Below, piece after piece: positions 17,342-25,093 of a stretch of DNA of 64,000 nt. The stretch comes from Hydrogenovibrio thermophilus. Lineage in GTDB: Bacteria > Pseudomonadota > Gammaproteobacteria > Thiomicrospirales > Thiomicrospiraceae. The stretch covers positions 1,674,001 through 1,738,000 of the forward strand of contig NZ_CP035033.1 of NCBI RefSeq assembly GCF_004028275.1, in the 5' to 3' direction. A program made the translations under genes and the position numbers. Numbering within the stretch: the stretch's first letter is position 1; each line of letters opens with the position of its first letter. The notes beneath the pieces are model-generated. The model did no database searches. It was not told where the DNA came from and worked only from the letters and a program-made list of their open reading frames with translations.

Positions 17342-17890
17342 ATGGGTTATTCAGCTGTTCCAGCCGGAAAAGACGCTCCTAACGACATTAACGTTATCAT
17401 CGAGATTCCGGCGTTTGCGCCACCAATCAAATACGAAGTCGATAAAGAAACCGATTTGGTTTGGGTGGACCGTTTGCAAGGTGCCACCATGCAATATCCA
17501 GCCAACTACGGCTATATCAACGACACCTTGTCGAATGATGGCGATCCGGTTGATGTTTTGGTGGTAACGCCACATCCATTGATGATCGGTTCCGTTATTC
17601 GCTGTCGTCCGATCGGCATCTTCCACATGACCGACGATGGCGGTGAAGATGCAAAAGTCATCGCCGTACCGGTCGATAAACTGACGCCAATCTACAAGGA
17701 CGTGGAAAAAGTCGAAGACATTCCTCTTTTGAAAGAGCAAGTCGAACTGTTCTTCAGCCACTATAAAGACATCGAACCAGGTAAATGGGTCAAAGTCGAC
17801 GGCTGGGGCGACGTTGAAGCGGCGCGCAAAGAGATTTTAGACGGCATCGAACAGTACGAAGCCACCAAAATGGGCTCTCAACCAGCCTAA
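17342..17890 (+). CDS. ppa: Inorganic pyrophosphatase (family I)
   Basis: Soluble cytoplasmic enzyme, 182 aa, hydrolysing PPi to two phosphates. Family I markers: [18 protein letters not shown], the QYPANYGYI segment and the metal-binding signature [15 protein letters not shown], then [20 protein letters not shown] and [16 protein letters not shown]. The length is typical of bacterial hexameric PPases. AAGGGAAA precedes the ATG. It sits alone after the fbp terminator and ends in a palindromic repeat and a bidirectional terminator shared with convergent glnE. Confidence 0.96.
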   Translation: MGYSAVPAGKDAPNDINVIIEIPAFAPPIKYEVDKETDLVWVDRLQGATMQYPANYGYINDTLSNDGDPVDVLVVTPHPLMIGSVIRCRPIGIFHMTDDGGEDAKVIAVPVDKLTPIYKDVEKVEDIPLLKEQVELFFSHYKDIEPGKWVKVDGWGDVEAARKEILDGIEQYEATKMGSQPA

Positions 17891-17902
17891 GCTTCAAGCG
17901 AA

Positions 17903-17924
17903 AAATGACCAGGCCTGGTCATTT
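17903..17924. repeat. CCAGGCCTGG palindrome extended to a perfect 22-bp inverted repeat
   Basis: AAATGACCAGG/CCTGGTCATTT, centred at 17913/17914, 12 bp after the ppa stop. It stands just in front of the conventional bidirectional terminator, so it is an extra element rather than the only terminator. Confidence 0.9.
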
Positions 17925-17931
17925 CAATCAT

Positions 17932-17965
17932 AAAAAAGCCCCGTCTTTTTAAGCGGGGCTTTTTT
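17932..17965. terminator. Bidirectional terminator between ppa and glnE
   Basis: AAAAAAGCCCCG - 10-nt loop - CGGGGCTTTTTT: a stem with A and T tracts on both sides, serving both convergent genes. Confidence 0.9.
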
Positions 17966-17995
17966 GTATCCAAACAAAATGAATGTAACCGTGAA

Positions 17996-20737
17996 CTACT
18001 TCGGCTCCATCAATGCTTGCCAGGCCGCACTGACCACCTCTCTCTCCTCGATAAACTCCTCTGTCGACACCAGCGCCTTTTCATTCTGTAATGCCAAACG
18101 ATGATAACGGTTGCGATAAACCCGATAAGCATCAATAAGCTGATCGGCACGTTCGGCATCCAGCAACCCAACCGATTTAATCGTTTCCAACAAACGAATG
18201 TTATCCGACCAATCGGTTAAAGATTCATATTGATGCGCAAATCCGAGCACCAAGTATTGCACCATGAATTCAATATCGACAATCCCGCCGGCACCCTGCT
18301 TCAAATCAAAACGTTCCGCCGACGTTTTATCCAAAGAGGCGCGCATCTTGTGACGCATCGACACCACTTCTCCCTTCAAATCATCCACCGACCGAGGTTG
18401 CGTAATAAACGCTTTTTTGAAGTCATAGAAATGGGTCTGCGCTTGTTCGGAACCGACGATGGCACGGGTACGCACCAAGGCTTGGTGCTCCCAAATCCAG
18501 GCTTTGTTCTTTTCATAGGCTTCGAATGCGGCCAAATCGGTCACAATCATCCCACTGGCACCGTTCGGTCTCAAACGGGTATCCACTTCATACAACACTC
18601 CGGTCGGCATAAAAGTCGTCAGCAGCGAAATCACTTTCTGCGTTAACCGCATGAAATAAAGGTTGTTTTCCAGTGCTTTAGGCCCATCACTCATTGCCGA
18701 GGGATTCAGTTCGTCGTACAGGAAAACGATATCCAAGTCGGAACCGTAACCCAGCTCGATCCCGCCCAATTTACCGTAACCGATAATCAGAAATGGCATA
18801 CCGGCTTGCGGATCGTAACCGCCGGGCAAGCCACTACGTTTTTGCATAAACTGCCAGGCATATTCCGTGGTCGCCTCCAGTACCGCCTCGGCAATCCACG
18901 TCAGGTAATCACTTACCTTCATGATAGGCAAATGCCCGGTGATATCGGCAGCGGCCACCCGGAACACCTGAGCGTGCTTCCACTGCCGAATCTGGTTCAT
19001 AAAGGCTTCATCGTCGTCGAAAGTTTCCGCCAGAATCGCCGACGCTTCCTGCTTCAACCCAATCAAATCAAGCGGCTCATACAGGATGCTTTCATCCAGC
19101 AACTGGTCCAACAAGGCTGGATATTTGACCAGCACTTCGGCCATCCAAGCACTCAAAGCGCACAGTTGCAGTAAATGTTTAATCGCTTGCAGGTTTTCTT
19201 TCAGCAGCACCAGATACACACTGCGATTCATGACACTGGCCAAAACACTCAAGGAGCGCTCCAGTGCCAGCGTCTGGTTATCGACCTGACTCAACTCCGT
19301 CAACACCAGCGGTAACACTGCCTTGAAACGCTCGACGGCCTCGGCACTGGCATGGGTATAGGCCCGCGAAGCCATGAATTTATTGATTTTATCCGCCACT
19401 TCGTCCGGCTGTTCCAACGCCAGAGACTGCAACCCGGCCGAAACAATCTCATCGGACAGGCAGACTTCTTTCAGCGTTTTATCGGTTACCGCATCCTGTG
19501 CCTCATCCGCAAACACCTGGTCAAATTCAGACTGCACAAACGCCAAATGCACATCCAAGGCGGCTTTGAAAGCCGTGTAGTCGTCAAAGCCCATCGATTC
19601 GGCCAACGCTTGTTGTTGACGTGCTTCCGTCGGCAAGTCATGGGTCTGCTGATCGCTCCACTCCTGCAAGCGATTTTCCGCCCGACGCAAAAAGATATAG
19701 GCCTCCAGCAACCGCTGTTGCGTCGTTTCGTCGATATAATGCCGCTCCATCAGCACACTGAGCATCGGCATCAACCGACGGCCTTGCAAGGGTTTTTCCC
19801 GCCCGCCATGCACCAGCTGAAAAGCCTGGACAATAAACTCGATTTCCCGAATGCCGCCCGGCCCCAATTTGATGTTACGGTGCATGTCCTTTTTCTGAAC
19901 CTCGACGTTAATCATGGTTTTCAAGTCACGCAAGGCCTCAATCGCCGAAAAATCGACGTATTTGCGGTACACGAATGGCCTCAAAATCTCGAACAGTTCC
20001 TGCCCCTTCTCATGATCTCCGGCGATGATGCGCGCTTTGACCAGTGCGTAACGTTCCCAGGCACGACCATGCACTTGGTAATAGGTTTCCATTTCCGCGA
20101 AACTGACCGCCAAAGGCCCGCTCTGCCCGAATGGGCGCAAGCGCATATCGACACGGTACACAGTGCCGTCAGGGCTGAATTCCGTTAAGGATTTATTGAG
20201 CGCCTGCCCCAAACGAATAAAAAATTGGTCGTTGGGAATGCCGCGGTCGGCGCCTTCGGTCTGGCCTTTCTCCGGATACACGAAAATCAAGTCGATGTCC
20301 GACGAGAAGTTCAATTCCTGACCGCCGAGTTTTCCCATTCCCAGCACAATCAGTTTTTGCGGCTCGCCGCTTTCCTGGCCTATAGGTGTGCCGTAACGCT
20401 GAGTTAAAACGTGATAGTGCCAATCCAACGCGCCTGAAACCAATGCGTCCGCCAAATCGGACAAATCCTGCAGGGTTTCTTCCACCTCGGCCAGGCCTTT
20501 CAAATCACGAATGGCGATGCGCACCATTTCCGCCCGACGGTGGTATCTGAGACGCTGATTCAGCTTCGCCAAACTGTCGGACGCCACCAGGTCTGCACGA
20601 ATGCGCTGAATCAATTCACCTGGCGCATAAGCCGTTTGCCAATGAGTTTCCGCCAATAACTCGGGAAAGCGACTGGTTTCCCGCTCCACAAACAAACTCC
20701 AGGATTGCACTTGTTCCAGACTGATTTCGTGACTCAT
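17996..20737 (-). CDS. glnE: Bifunctional glutamine synthetase adenylyltransferase/adenylyl-removing enzyme
   Basis: Controls glutamine synthetase by adding and removing AMP, under PII and glutamine. The start is the ATG at 20737 (AAGGAAG upstream), giving 913 aa, in the usual range; an in-frame ATG 36 bp earlier lacks family similarity. Two nucleotidyltransferase cores are visible. The N-terminal one (deadenylylating) has GMGKLGGQELNFSSDIDLIF. The C-terminal one (adenylylating) has GYGKLGGIELGYGSDLDIVF. Each is followed by a GlnD-linker helical region with GPGGIREIEFIVQ or GAGGIVDIEFMVQ. glnK and amtB lie about 1 kb upstream, so this is a nitrogen-control neighbourhood. The methyltransferase gene ends 57 bp upstream. 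Confidence 0.95.
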   Translation of the reverse strand: MSHEISLEQVQSWSLFVERETSRFPELLAETHWQTAYAPGELIQRIRADLVASDSLAKLNQRLRYHRRAEMVRIAIRDLKGLAEVEETLQDLSDLADALVSGALDWHYHVLTQRYGTPIGQESGEPQKLIVLGMGKLGGQELNFSSDIDLIFVYPEKGQTEGADRGIPNDQFFIRLGQALNKSLTEFSPDGTVYRVDMRLRPFGQSGPLAVSFAEMETYYQVHGRAWERYALVKARIIAGDHEKGQELFEILRPFVYRKYVDFSAIEALRDLKTMINVEVQKKDMHRNIKLGPGGIREIEFIVQAFQLVHGGREKPLQGRRLMPMLSVLMERHYIDETTQQRLLEAYIFLRRAENRLQEWSDQQTHDLPTEARQQQALAESMGFDDYTAFKAALDVHLAFVQSEFDQVFADEAQDAVTDKTLKEVCLSDEIVSAGLQSLALEQPDEVADKINKFMASRAYTHASAEAVERFKAVLPLVLTELSQVDNQTLALERSLSVLASVMNRSVYLVLLKENLQAIKHLLQLCALSAWMAEVLVKYPALLDQLLDESILYEPLDLIGLKQEASAILAETFDDDEAFMNQIRQWKHAQVFRVAAADITGHLPIMKVSDYLTWIAEAVLEATTEYAWQFMQKRSGLPGGYDPQAGMPFLIIGYGKLGGIELGYGSDLDIVFLYDELNPSAMSDGPKALENNLYFMRLTQKVISLLTTFMPTGVLYEVDTRLRPNGASGMIVTDLAAFEAYEKNKAWIWEHQALVRTRAIVGSEQAQTHFYDFKKAFITQPRSVDDLKGEVVSMRHKMRASLDKTSAERFDLKQGAGGIVDIEFMVQYLVLGFAHQYESLTDWSDNIRLLETIKSVGLLDAERADQLIDAYRVYRNRYHRLALQNEKALVSTEEFIEEREVVSAAWQALMEPK

Positions 20738-20778
20738 GTTTTTCTCTTTTTCTTCCTTAATACCACATTCCATTCCGA

Positions 20779-20788
20779 CCAGGCCTGG
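20779..20788. repeat. CCAGGCCTGG palindrome, intergenic (methyltransferase/glnE)
   Basis: Perfect core in the 57-bp gap between two minus-strand genes, preceded by CCGA and followed by CCG. Confidence 0.9.
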
Positions 20789-20794
20789 CCGAAA

Positions 20795-21625
20795 TCACGA
20801 TTCGGCCTCATCTGCGAAGCCTTGTGGACGTGTTTTAAAATCGCTCAAATAATAGACATATAGCTGGGTTTCACGCCGGTCCGACAACGACCAAACCTCA
20901 CTGGGTTCGACATCCGGCACGGCAAAACTGTTGGATACGAATACGGCATCCTCGCGCATTTCCTCACGGATCTTTTCCCACAGCTTCGGCATCGGCTCCG
21001 GGGATAAAAACGCATAGACCACATCGTAATAATCCAGCTGGGTCTTCCAAAGATCCATGGCAAAAACATCTCCGCCTCGCAGCAACGAATAGAGCTTGGC
21101 GATCAGGTACGGAATCGGCGCAGTTTCCACGCCATCGGAACGTTCGACATTGACTTGCTGCGCCATAAACACCACATTTCCGCCAAGGCCACAACCCAAA
21201 TCCAAAAAGCGCACCGATTTGCGACGTTTGATTAACCGTTTCAGTGCATTCCGCGTGGTGGCATTGGTCAAATACAGTGGCACCCGTTCTTTGATGGCAT
21301 TAAAAAACACCAACCACAACACCAGGAATATCCCCAGTGCCCAGACGGGATTAATCGCGTAATGCACGCCGAGATACAAGCCGACGGGTAAGCTGAATTG
21401 AATGATGCGCCACCAGCAAGGCAAGCCCATCCGGCAGCTTAAAAAGGCGGCCAGCACGCCTTGCGCAATCACTAAAGCCCATAAAGGGTAAGGCGGCGAA
21501 ACCACCCAGGGCAACCACCAGACAATCCCGGCTAACACGGCCAACGCCACCATTTGTGCCAATAAGGCCACGATAATCTTCGGAAATCTTGCCAGTGTTT
21601 TTCCGATTGCACCAACTTGTTTCAA
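20795..21625 (-). CDS. Membrane-anchored class I SAM-dependent methyltransferase
   Basis: 276 aa. The N-terminal ~110 residues hold three to four hydrophobic segments (ALLAQMVALAVLAGIVWWLP; LWALVIAQGVLAAFL; FSLPVGLYLGVHYAI; ALGIFLVLWLVFF). The cytoplasmic part then begins with the SAM-binding motif I, VRFLDLGCGLGGNVVFMAQ (about 140-158), followed by an acidic motif II region and a post-I DVVYAFLSPEPM segment. The substrate cannot be told. An anchored methyltransferase is often concerned with lipids, quinones or protein lysines. It lies between glnE and the glnK-amtB promoter and diverges from glnK. Orthologues next to glnE would be worth checking; no functional link with nitrogen control is evident in the sequence. 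Confidence 0.7.
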   Translation of the reverse strand: MKQVGAIGKTLARFPKIIVALLAQMVALAVLAGIVWWLPWVVSPPYPLWALVIAQGVLAAFLSCRMGLPCWWRIIQFSLPVGLYLGVHYAINPVWALGIFLVLWLVFFNAIKERVPLYLTNATTRNALKRLIKRRKSVRFLDLGCGLGGNVVFMAQQVNVERSDGVETAPIPYLIAKLYSLLRGGDVFAMDLWKTQLDYYDVVYAFLSPEPMPKLWEKIREEMREDAVFVSNSFAVPDVEPSEVWSLSDRRETQLYVYYLSDFKTRPQGFADEAES

Positions 21626-21709
21626 CAGAGCACCACAAAAAAATTTTTATTTTTCAAAAAAAACGCAAAAAATGACGTAACTTCATGTTTTAAAAAAATA
21701 ATTCAAAAG

Positions 21710-21725
21710 TGGCATAACCGAAGCT
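21710..21725 (+). promoter_or_regulatory. Sigma-54-type promoter of glnK-amtB
   Basis: TGGCATAACCGAAGCT has GG at 21711-21712 and GC at 21723-21724 with exactly 10 bases between, the -24/-12 spacing of RpoN promoters (consensus TGGCAC-N5-TTGCA). It lies about 45 bp upstream of glnK, where NtrC-dependent expression is the rule. No full NtrC site was recognised. Confidence 0.6.
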
Positions 21726-21752
21726 ATAGACCGTTTGAACATTTTTTAATAA

Positions 21753-22109
<357 letters not shown>

Positions 22110-22164
22110 GCAACAACGGCCACCCTTTACAAGTCTTGATATTTAACGGTAAGGAACTCATGTT

Positions 22165-23409
22165 ATGGAACAAGTATTAGAACTCGGCTATGCATTGGAT
22201 ACGTTTTATTTTCTAATGTCTGGCGCTTTGGTCATGTGGATGGCCGCTGGTTTTGCCATGCTGGAGGCAGGCCTGGTCAGAACCAAAAACACAACGGAAA
22301 TCTTAGCTAAGAACGTCGGGCTATTTGCCATCGCCTGTATTATGTATATGTTTGTTGGTTACAACATCATGTACGGCGATGCCATCAGCTCGATCGTTCC
22401 TGGTCTAAGCTTCTTCATCGGTGGTGATAACGCAACTGCAGCGGTTGTTGCAGGTGGCGATGATGCACCTTATTACTCAAACATGTCTGACTTCTTCTTC
22501 CAAGTCGTATTCGTTGCAACGGCCATGTCGGTTGTCTCCGGTGCGGTGGCGGAACGTATGAAGCTGATGTCTTTCTTCGTTTTCGCCATCATCTTCACAG
22601 GCGTGATCTATCCGGTTGAAGGTTACTGGAAATGGGGCGGCGGTTTCCTAGACGGTCTTGGTTTCCTAGACTTCGCTGGTTCCGGTATCGTTCACATGGC
22701 GGGTGCCGCTGCGGCGCTTGCAGGTGTTCTTCTACTGGGTGCCCGTAAAGGTAAATACGGACCAAACGGCGAATCCCGTGCGATTCCAGGTGCGAACTTA
22801 CCGCTAGCAACCTTGGGTACCTTCATCCTATGGTTGGGTTGGTTCGGATTTAACGGTGGTTCAGAGCTTAAAATCTCGAACGTTGAAGAAGCCAACGCCG
22901 TTGCGATGATTTTTGTGAACACGCTATTGGCGGCCGCTGGTGGTGTTGTAGGTGCCCTATTGATGTCTAAGATCAAGTTCGGTAAAGCGGATTTGACCAT
23001 GATGTTGAACGGCGCTTTGGCTGGCTTGGTCGCAATTACCGCTGAACCTCTAACGCCAACCGCTTTGTCCGCAACGCTGATTGGTGTCGTAGCCGGCATC
23101 ATCGTGGTCTTCTCCATCATCATCCTGGACACGAAGTTCAAGATCGACGATCCAGTCGGGGCTATCTCTGTGCACGGCGTGGTGGGTATCTTTGGTTTGA
23201 TTGCGGTTACTTTCACCAACCCGGATGCAAGCTTGGTCGCTCAGTTGATCGGTATTGCGGCCATCTTCGCTTGGGTCTTCATCGCGAGCTTGATCGTGTG
23301 GGGTATCATCAAAGCGGTTATGGGCATTCGAATCTCTGAAGAAGATGAATTCGAAGGTGCAGACCAATCTGAATGTGGAATGGAAGCTTACCCAGAGTTT
23401 ACAAAGTAA
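22165..23409 (+). CDS. amtB: Ammonium transporter AmtB
   Basis: Inner-membrane ammonium channel, 414 aa, with about 11 hydrophobic helices. Family marks: FAMLEAGLVRTKNTTEILAK, DFAGSGIVHMAGAAAALAGV (with the conserved pore His), LWLGWFGFNGGSEL, and DDPVGAISVHGVVGIFGLI (second pore His). The C-terminal tail (EEDEFEGADQSECGMEAY) is the cytoplasmic segment that touches GlnK in this family. There is no cleavable signal peptide, unlike E. coli AmtB. Its TTGGTC-type codon choice suggests strong expression. A good terminator follows. Confidence 0.95.
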   Translation: MEQVLELGYALDTFYFLMSGALVMWMAAGFAMLEAGLVRTKNTTEILAKNVGLFAIACIMYMFVGYNIMYGDAISSIVPGLSFFIGGDNATAAVVAGGDDAPYYSNMSDFFFQVVFVATAMSVVSGAVAERMKLMSFFVFAIIFTGVIYPVEGYWKWGGGFLDGLGFLDFAGSGIVHMAGAAAALAGVLLLGARKGKYGPNGESRAIPGANLPLATLGTFILWLGWFGFNGGSELKISNVEEANAVAMIFVNTLLAAAGGVVGALLMSKIKFGKADLTMMLNGALAGLVAITAEPLTPTALSATLIGVVAGIIVVFSIIILDTKFKIDDPVGAISVHGVVGIFGLIAVTFTNPDASLVAQLIGIAAIFAWVFIASLIVWGIIKAVMGIRISEEDEFEGADQSECGMEAYPEFTK

Positions 23410-23432
23410 GCCTCACACCCTCGAAAACAAAA

Positions 23433-23457
23433 AACCGCCGAAAGGCGGTTTTTTTAT
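23433..23457 (+). terminator. Rho-independent terminator of glnK-amtB
   Basis: AACCGCC-GAAA-GGCGGTT followed by a T run, 24 bp past the amtB stop. Confidence 0.9.
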
Positions 23458-23476
23458 GTCTAAAATAACTCTAAAA

Positions 23477-23905
23477 TTAAAGGGTCCGCAGCTTATATAG
23501 CCATTGCATCAAGCGCATTTTCAACGTCGGCTTCGTGTTGAGCGGATGCTTGAACTTCAACACCACTGCCTGGGTTTCCGGATTATGGAGCGGATGAAAA
23601 TACCATTTCCGAATGTCTTCCTCTTCCATCCCCGAGTCCAAAGCAATCAACTGCCAAGGCAAAAACACACCGTGTTCCTGGCCCGTTACACCCGACGGTT
23701 TAATCGCGAGCGGCACTTTGGCTTCCAGCAACACGGTTTGCGTTTGCCCCGACTCCATCCAAATTCGAACCACCTCTCCTTCCTGCAACAGGGTGCCATA
23801 CGGCAAAAACAGATAACGGGCATTTAAATTGGTCACCGGATTATCGGTTAACGGCGGACCATCCGGAAATTGAAACTGGCAAAAATTAGCAGGGCAACAT
23901 GACAT
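23477..23905 (-). CDS. Small conserved-looking protein of unknown function
   Basis: About 142 aa from the ATG at 23905 (MSCCPANFCQFQFPDGPP...). The open frame extends 31 codons upstream, but that part is hydrophobic, AT-rich and overlaps the flagellin promoter region, so the inner start is preferred. The N-terminus holds three cysteines in nine residues (CC-x4-C). The middle is beta-strand-like (RYLFLPYGTLLQEGEVVRIW, then QTQTVLLEAKVPLAI) and the C-terminus is basic (KMRLMQWLYKLRTL). No family was recognised. It diverges from the flagellin gene and converges on amtB. Confidence 0.5.
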   Translation of the reverse strand: MSCCPANFCQFQFPDGPPLTDNPVTNLNARYLFLPYGTLLQEGEVVRIWMESGQTQTVLLEAKVPLAIKPSGVTGQEHGVFLPWQLIALDSGMEEEDIRKWYFHPLHNPETQAVVLKFKHPLNTKPTLKMRLMQWLYKLRTL

Positions 23906-23920
23906 GACGTAAGCATCACT

Positions 23921-23947
23921 TTCAAACAATATAAAAAAGCGTATAAT
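23921..23947 (+). promoter_or_regulatory. Possible sigma-70-like promoter upstream of flagellin
   Basis: TATAAT at 23942-23947 with TTCAAA 15 bp upstream. The hexamer is perfect but the spacing is short. No convincing sigma-28 (GCCGATAA) element was found ahead of the gene. Confidence 0.3.
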
Positions 23948-24020
23948 AAAGAATAGATTAAGCGAATAGCAAGCCTTAAAACCGGAAACCTTACTCATCC
24001 GTTATCGTAAGGAGCATATC

Positions 24021-24815
24021 ATGGCCATCGATTCATTAAATTCCACCGATTATTATTCCCAATATTTGGATAACCGCATGACGTCGGTTGACCAAAGCGC
24101 TGCGTCCGGTTCTCGAATCAACAACAGTGGCGATGATGCCGCGGGCCAGGCGATTGTGTCGGCTTTTACGTCGCAAATTCAAGGTCAGGACATGGCGATT
24201 AAAAATGCCAACACCGGCATCAACCTCATTCAAACCGCCGATGCCGCCAGCCAAACGATGACCCAACAACTGCAATATTTAAACGACTTGAGTGTACAGG
24301 CCCAAAACGGCACCTACTCGGCCAGCCAACGCGACATGCTGAATCAAGCCTACCAACAAGGATTGGAAGGACTGAACCAAATCGCAGAGTCCACCACCTT
24401 TAACGGCATCAACCTGCTCAACGCCGACACATCAACCGTGGACATCGCTCTGGACACCAGCAGCTCAACCATTAATTTACCCAACCTGACTATTGATGCG
24501 CTTGGCTTAACCGGTTCCAACCTGACCTCGCCGGATCAAGCGGCCGCCACCCAAGCACTGCTGGATGAAGCCCTAGGATTGACCTCTCAGAGTCAGGCCC
24601 AATTCGGCGCGCAACAAAACGGTTTGACGGCCGCCGCCGATACCATGGCTAACCAAAACCTCAATGCGATGGCGTCACGTAGCCAAATCAGCGATGCGGA
24701 CATGGCGCGCGTTTACACAGAGCAGAACCGGCAACAGGTACTGACCGATGCCGGTGTAGCCATGCAGGCGCAAAGCAATCAAAATTACAGCAACGTCCTC
24801 ACCTTGCTGGGCTAA
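24021..24815 (+). CDS. Flagellin (short form)
   Basis: 264 aa, essentially the conserved D0/D1 parts with little or no variable D2/D3 domain. The N-terminal flagellin region is clear: ASGSRINNSGDDAAGQAI, then ANTGINLIQTADAASQ and LQYLNDLSVQAQNGTYS, with FNGINLLNADTS. The C-terminal region is SRSQISDADMARVYTEQNR... ending SNVLTLLG. The very N-terminus (MAIDSLNSTDYYSQYLDNRM) departs from the usual MAQVINTN pattern. No flagellar chaperone, cap or hook genes adjoin it, and the pomAB motor genes lie 36 kb away. It may be an accessory flagellin. AAGGAGC precedes the ATG. Confidence 0.85.
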   Translation: MAIDSLNSTDYYSQYLDNRMTSVDQSAASGSRINNSGDDAAGQAIVSAFTSQIQGQDMAIKNANTGINLIQTADAASQTMTQQLQYLNDLSVQAQNGTYSASQRDMLNQAYQQGLEGLNQIAESTTFNGINLLNADTSTVDIALDTSSSTINLPNLTIDALGLTGSNLTSPDQAAATQALLDEALGLTSQSQAQFGAQQNGLTAAADTMANQNLNAMASRSQISDADMARVYTEQNRQQVLTDAGVAMQAQSNQNYSNVLTLLG

Positions 24816-24827
24816 TCCTCAAAATCA

Positions 24828-24837
24828 CCAGGCCTGG
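24828..24837. repeat. CCAGGCCTGG palindrome, intergenic (after flagellin)
   Basis: Perfect core within AAATCACCAGGCCTGGTCATTT, a 22-bp inverted repeat with one mismatch pair, 12 bp past the flagellin stop. No other terminator was seen for this gene. Confidence 0.9.
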
Positions 24838-24969
24838 TCATTTTAACGGATTCCATGCATTAAATGACCAAGCCTTCACGACAAAACCGGTTCGACCCAT
24901 TGGGCCGCCCCACCAAACGCCACATCTCCATTCAAATCGCTTTTTCTCTCATAAAAGCCCCTTTTGATT

Positions 24970-24978
24970 TGCTATAAT
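24970..24978 (+). promoter_or_regulatory. Extended -10 promoter of valS
   Basis: TGCTATAAT is a perfect extended -10 (TGN-TATAAT), about 110 bp before the valS ATG. No good -35 lies 17 bp upstream, as is usual for extended -10 promoters. Confidence 0.55.
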
Positions 24979-25093
24979 CCCAAGAATTTCATAATTTAAA
25001 TCGCGAGGCGATTCCCCCAACATTCCGTCCCGGAATTGGATGGACCGACCTCTTCGTAAACCCGATTAAAGACCGAGAAGACACAAACCAAAC

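Noticed and set aside
20795-21625. Assigning the membrane methyltransferase to nitrogen regulation because it lies between glnE and glnK
   Set aside because: It has a different promoter direction from glnK and no motif linking it to nitrogen control; proximity alone is insufficient.
23878-23891. TGGC...GC sequence resembling a sigma-54 promoter upstream of flagellin
   Set aside because: Only 9 bases separate GG and GC, not 10, and the sequence lies inside the divergent small gene.
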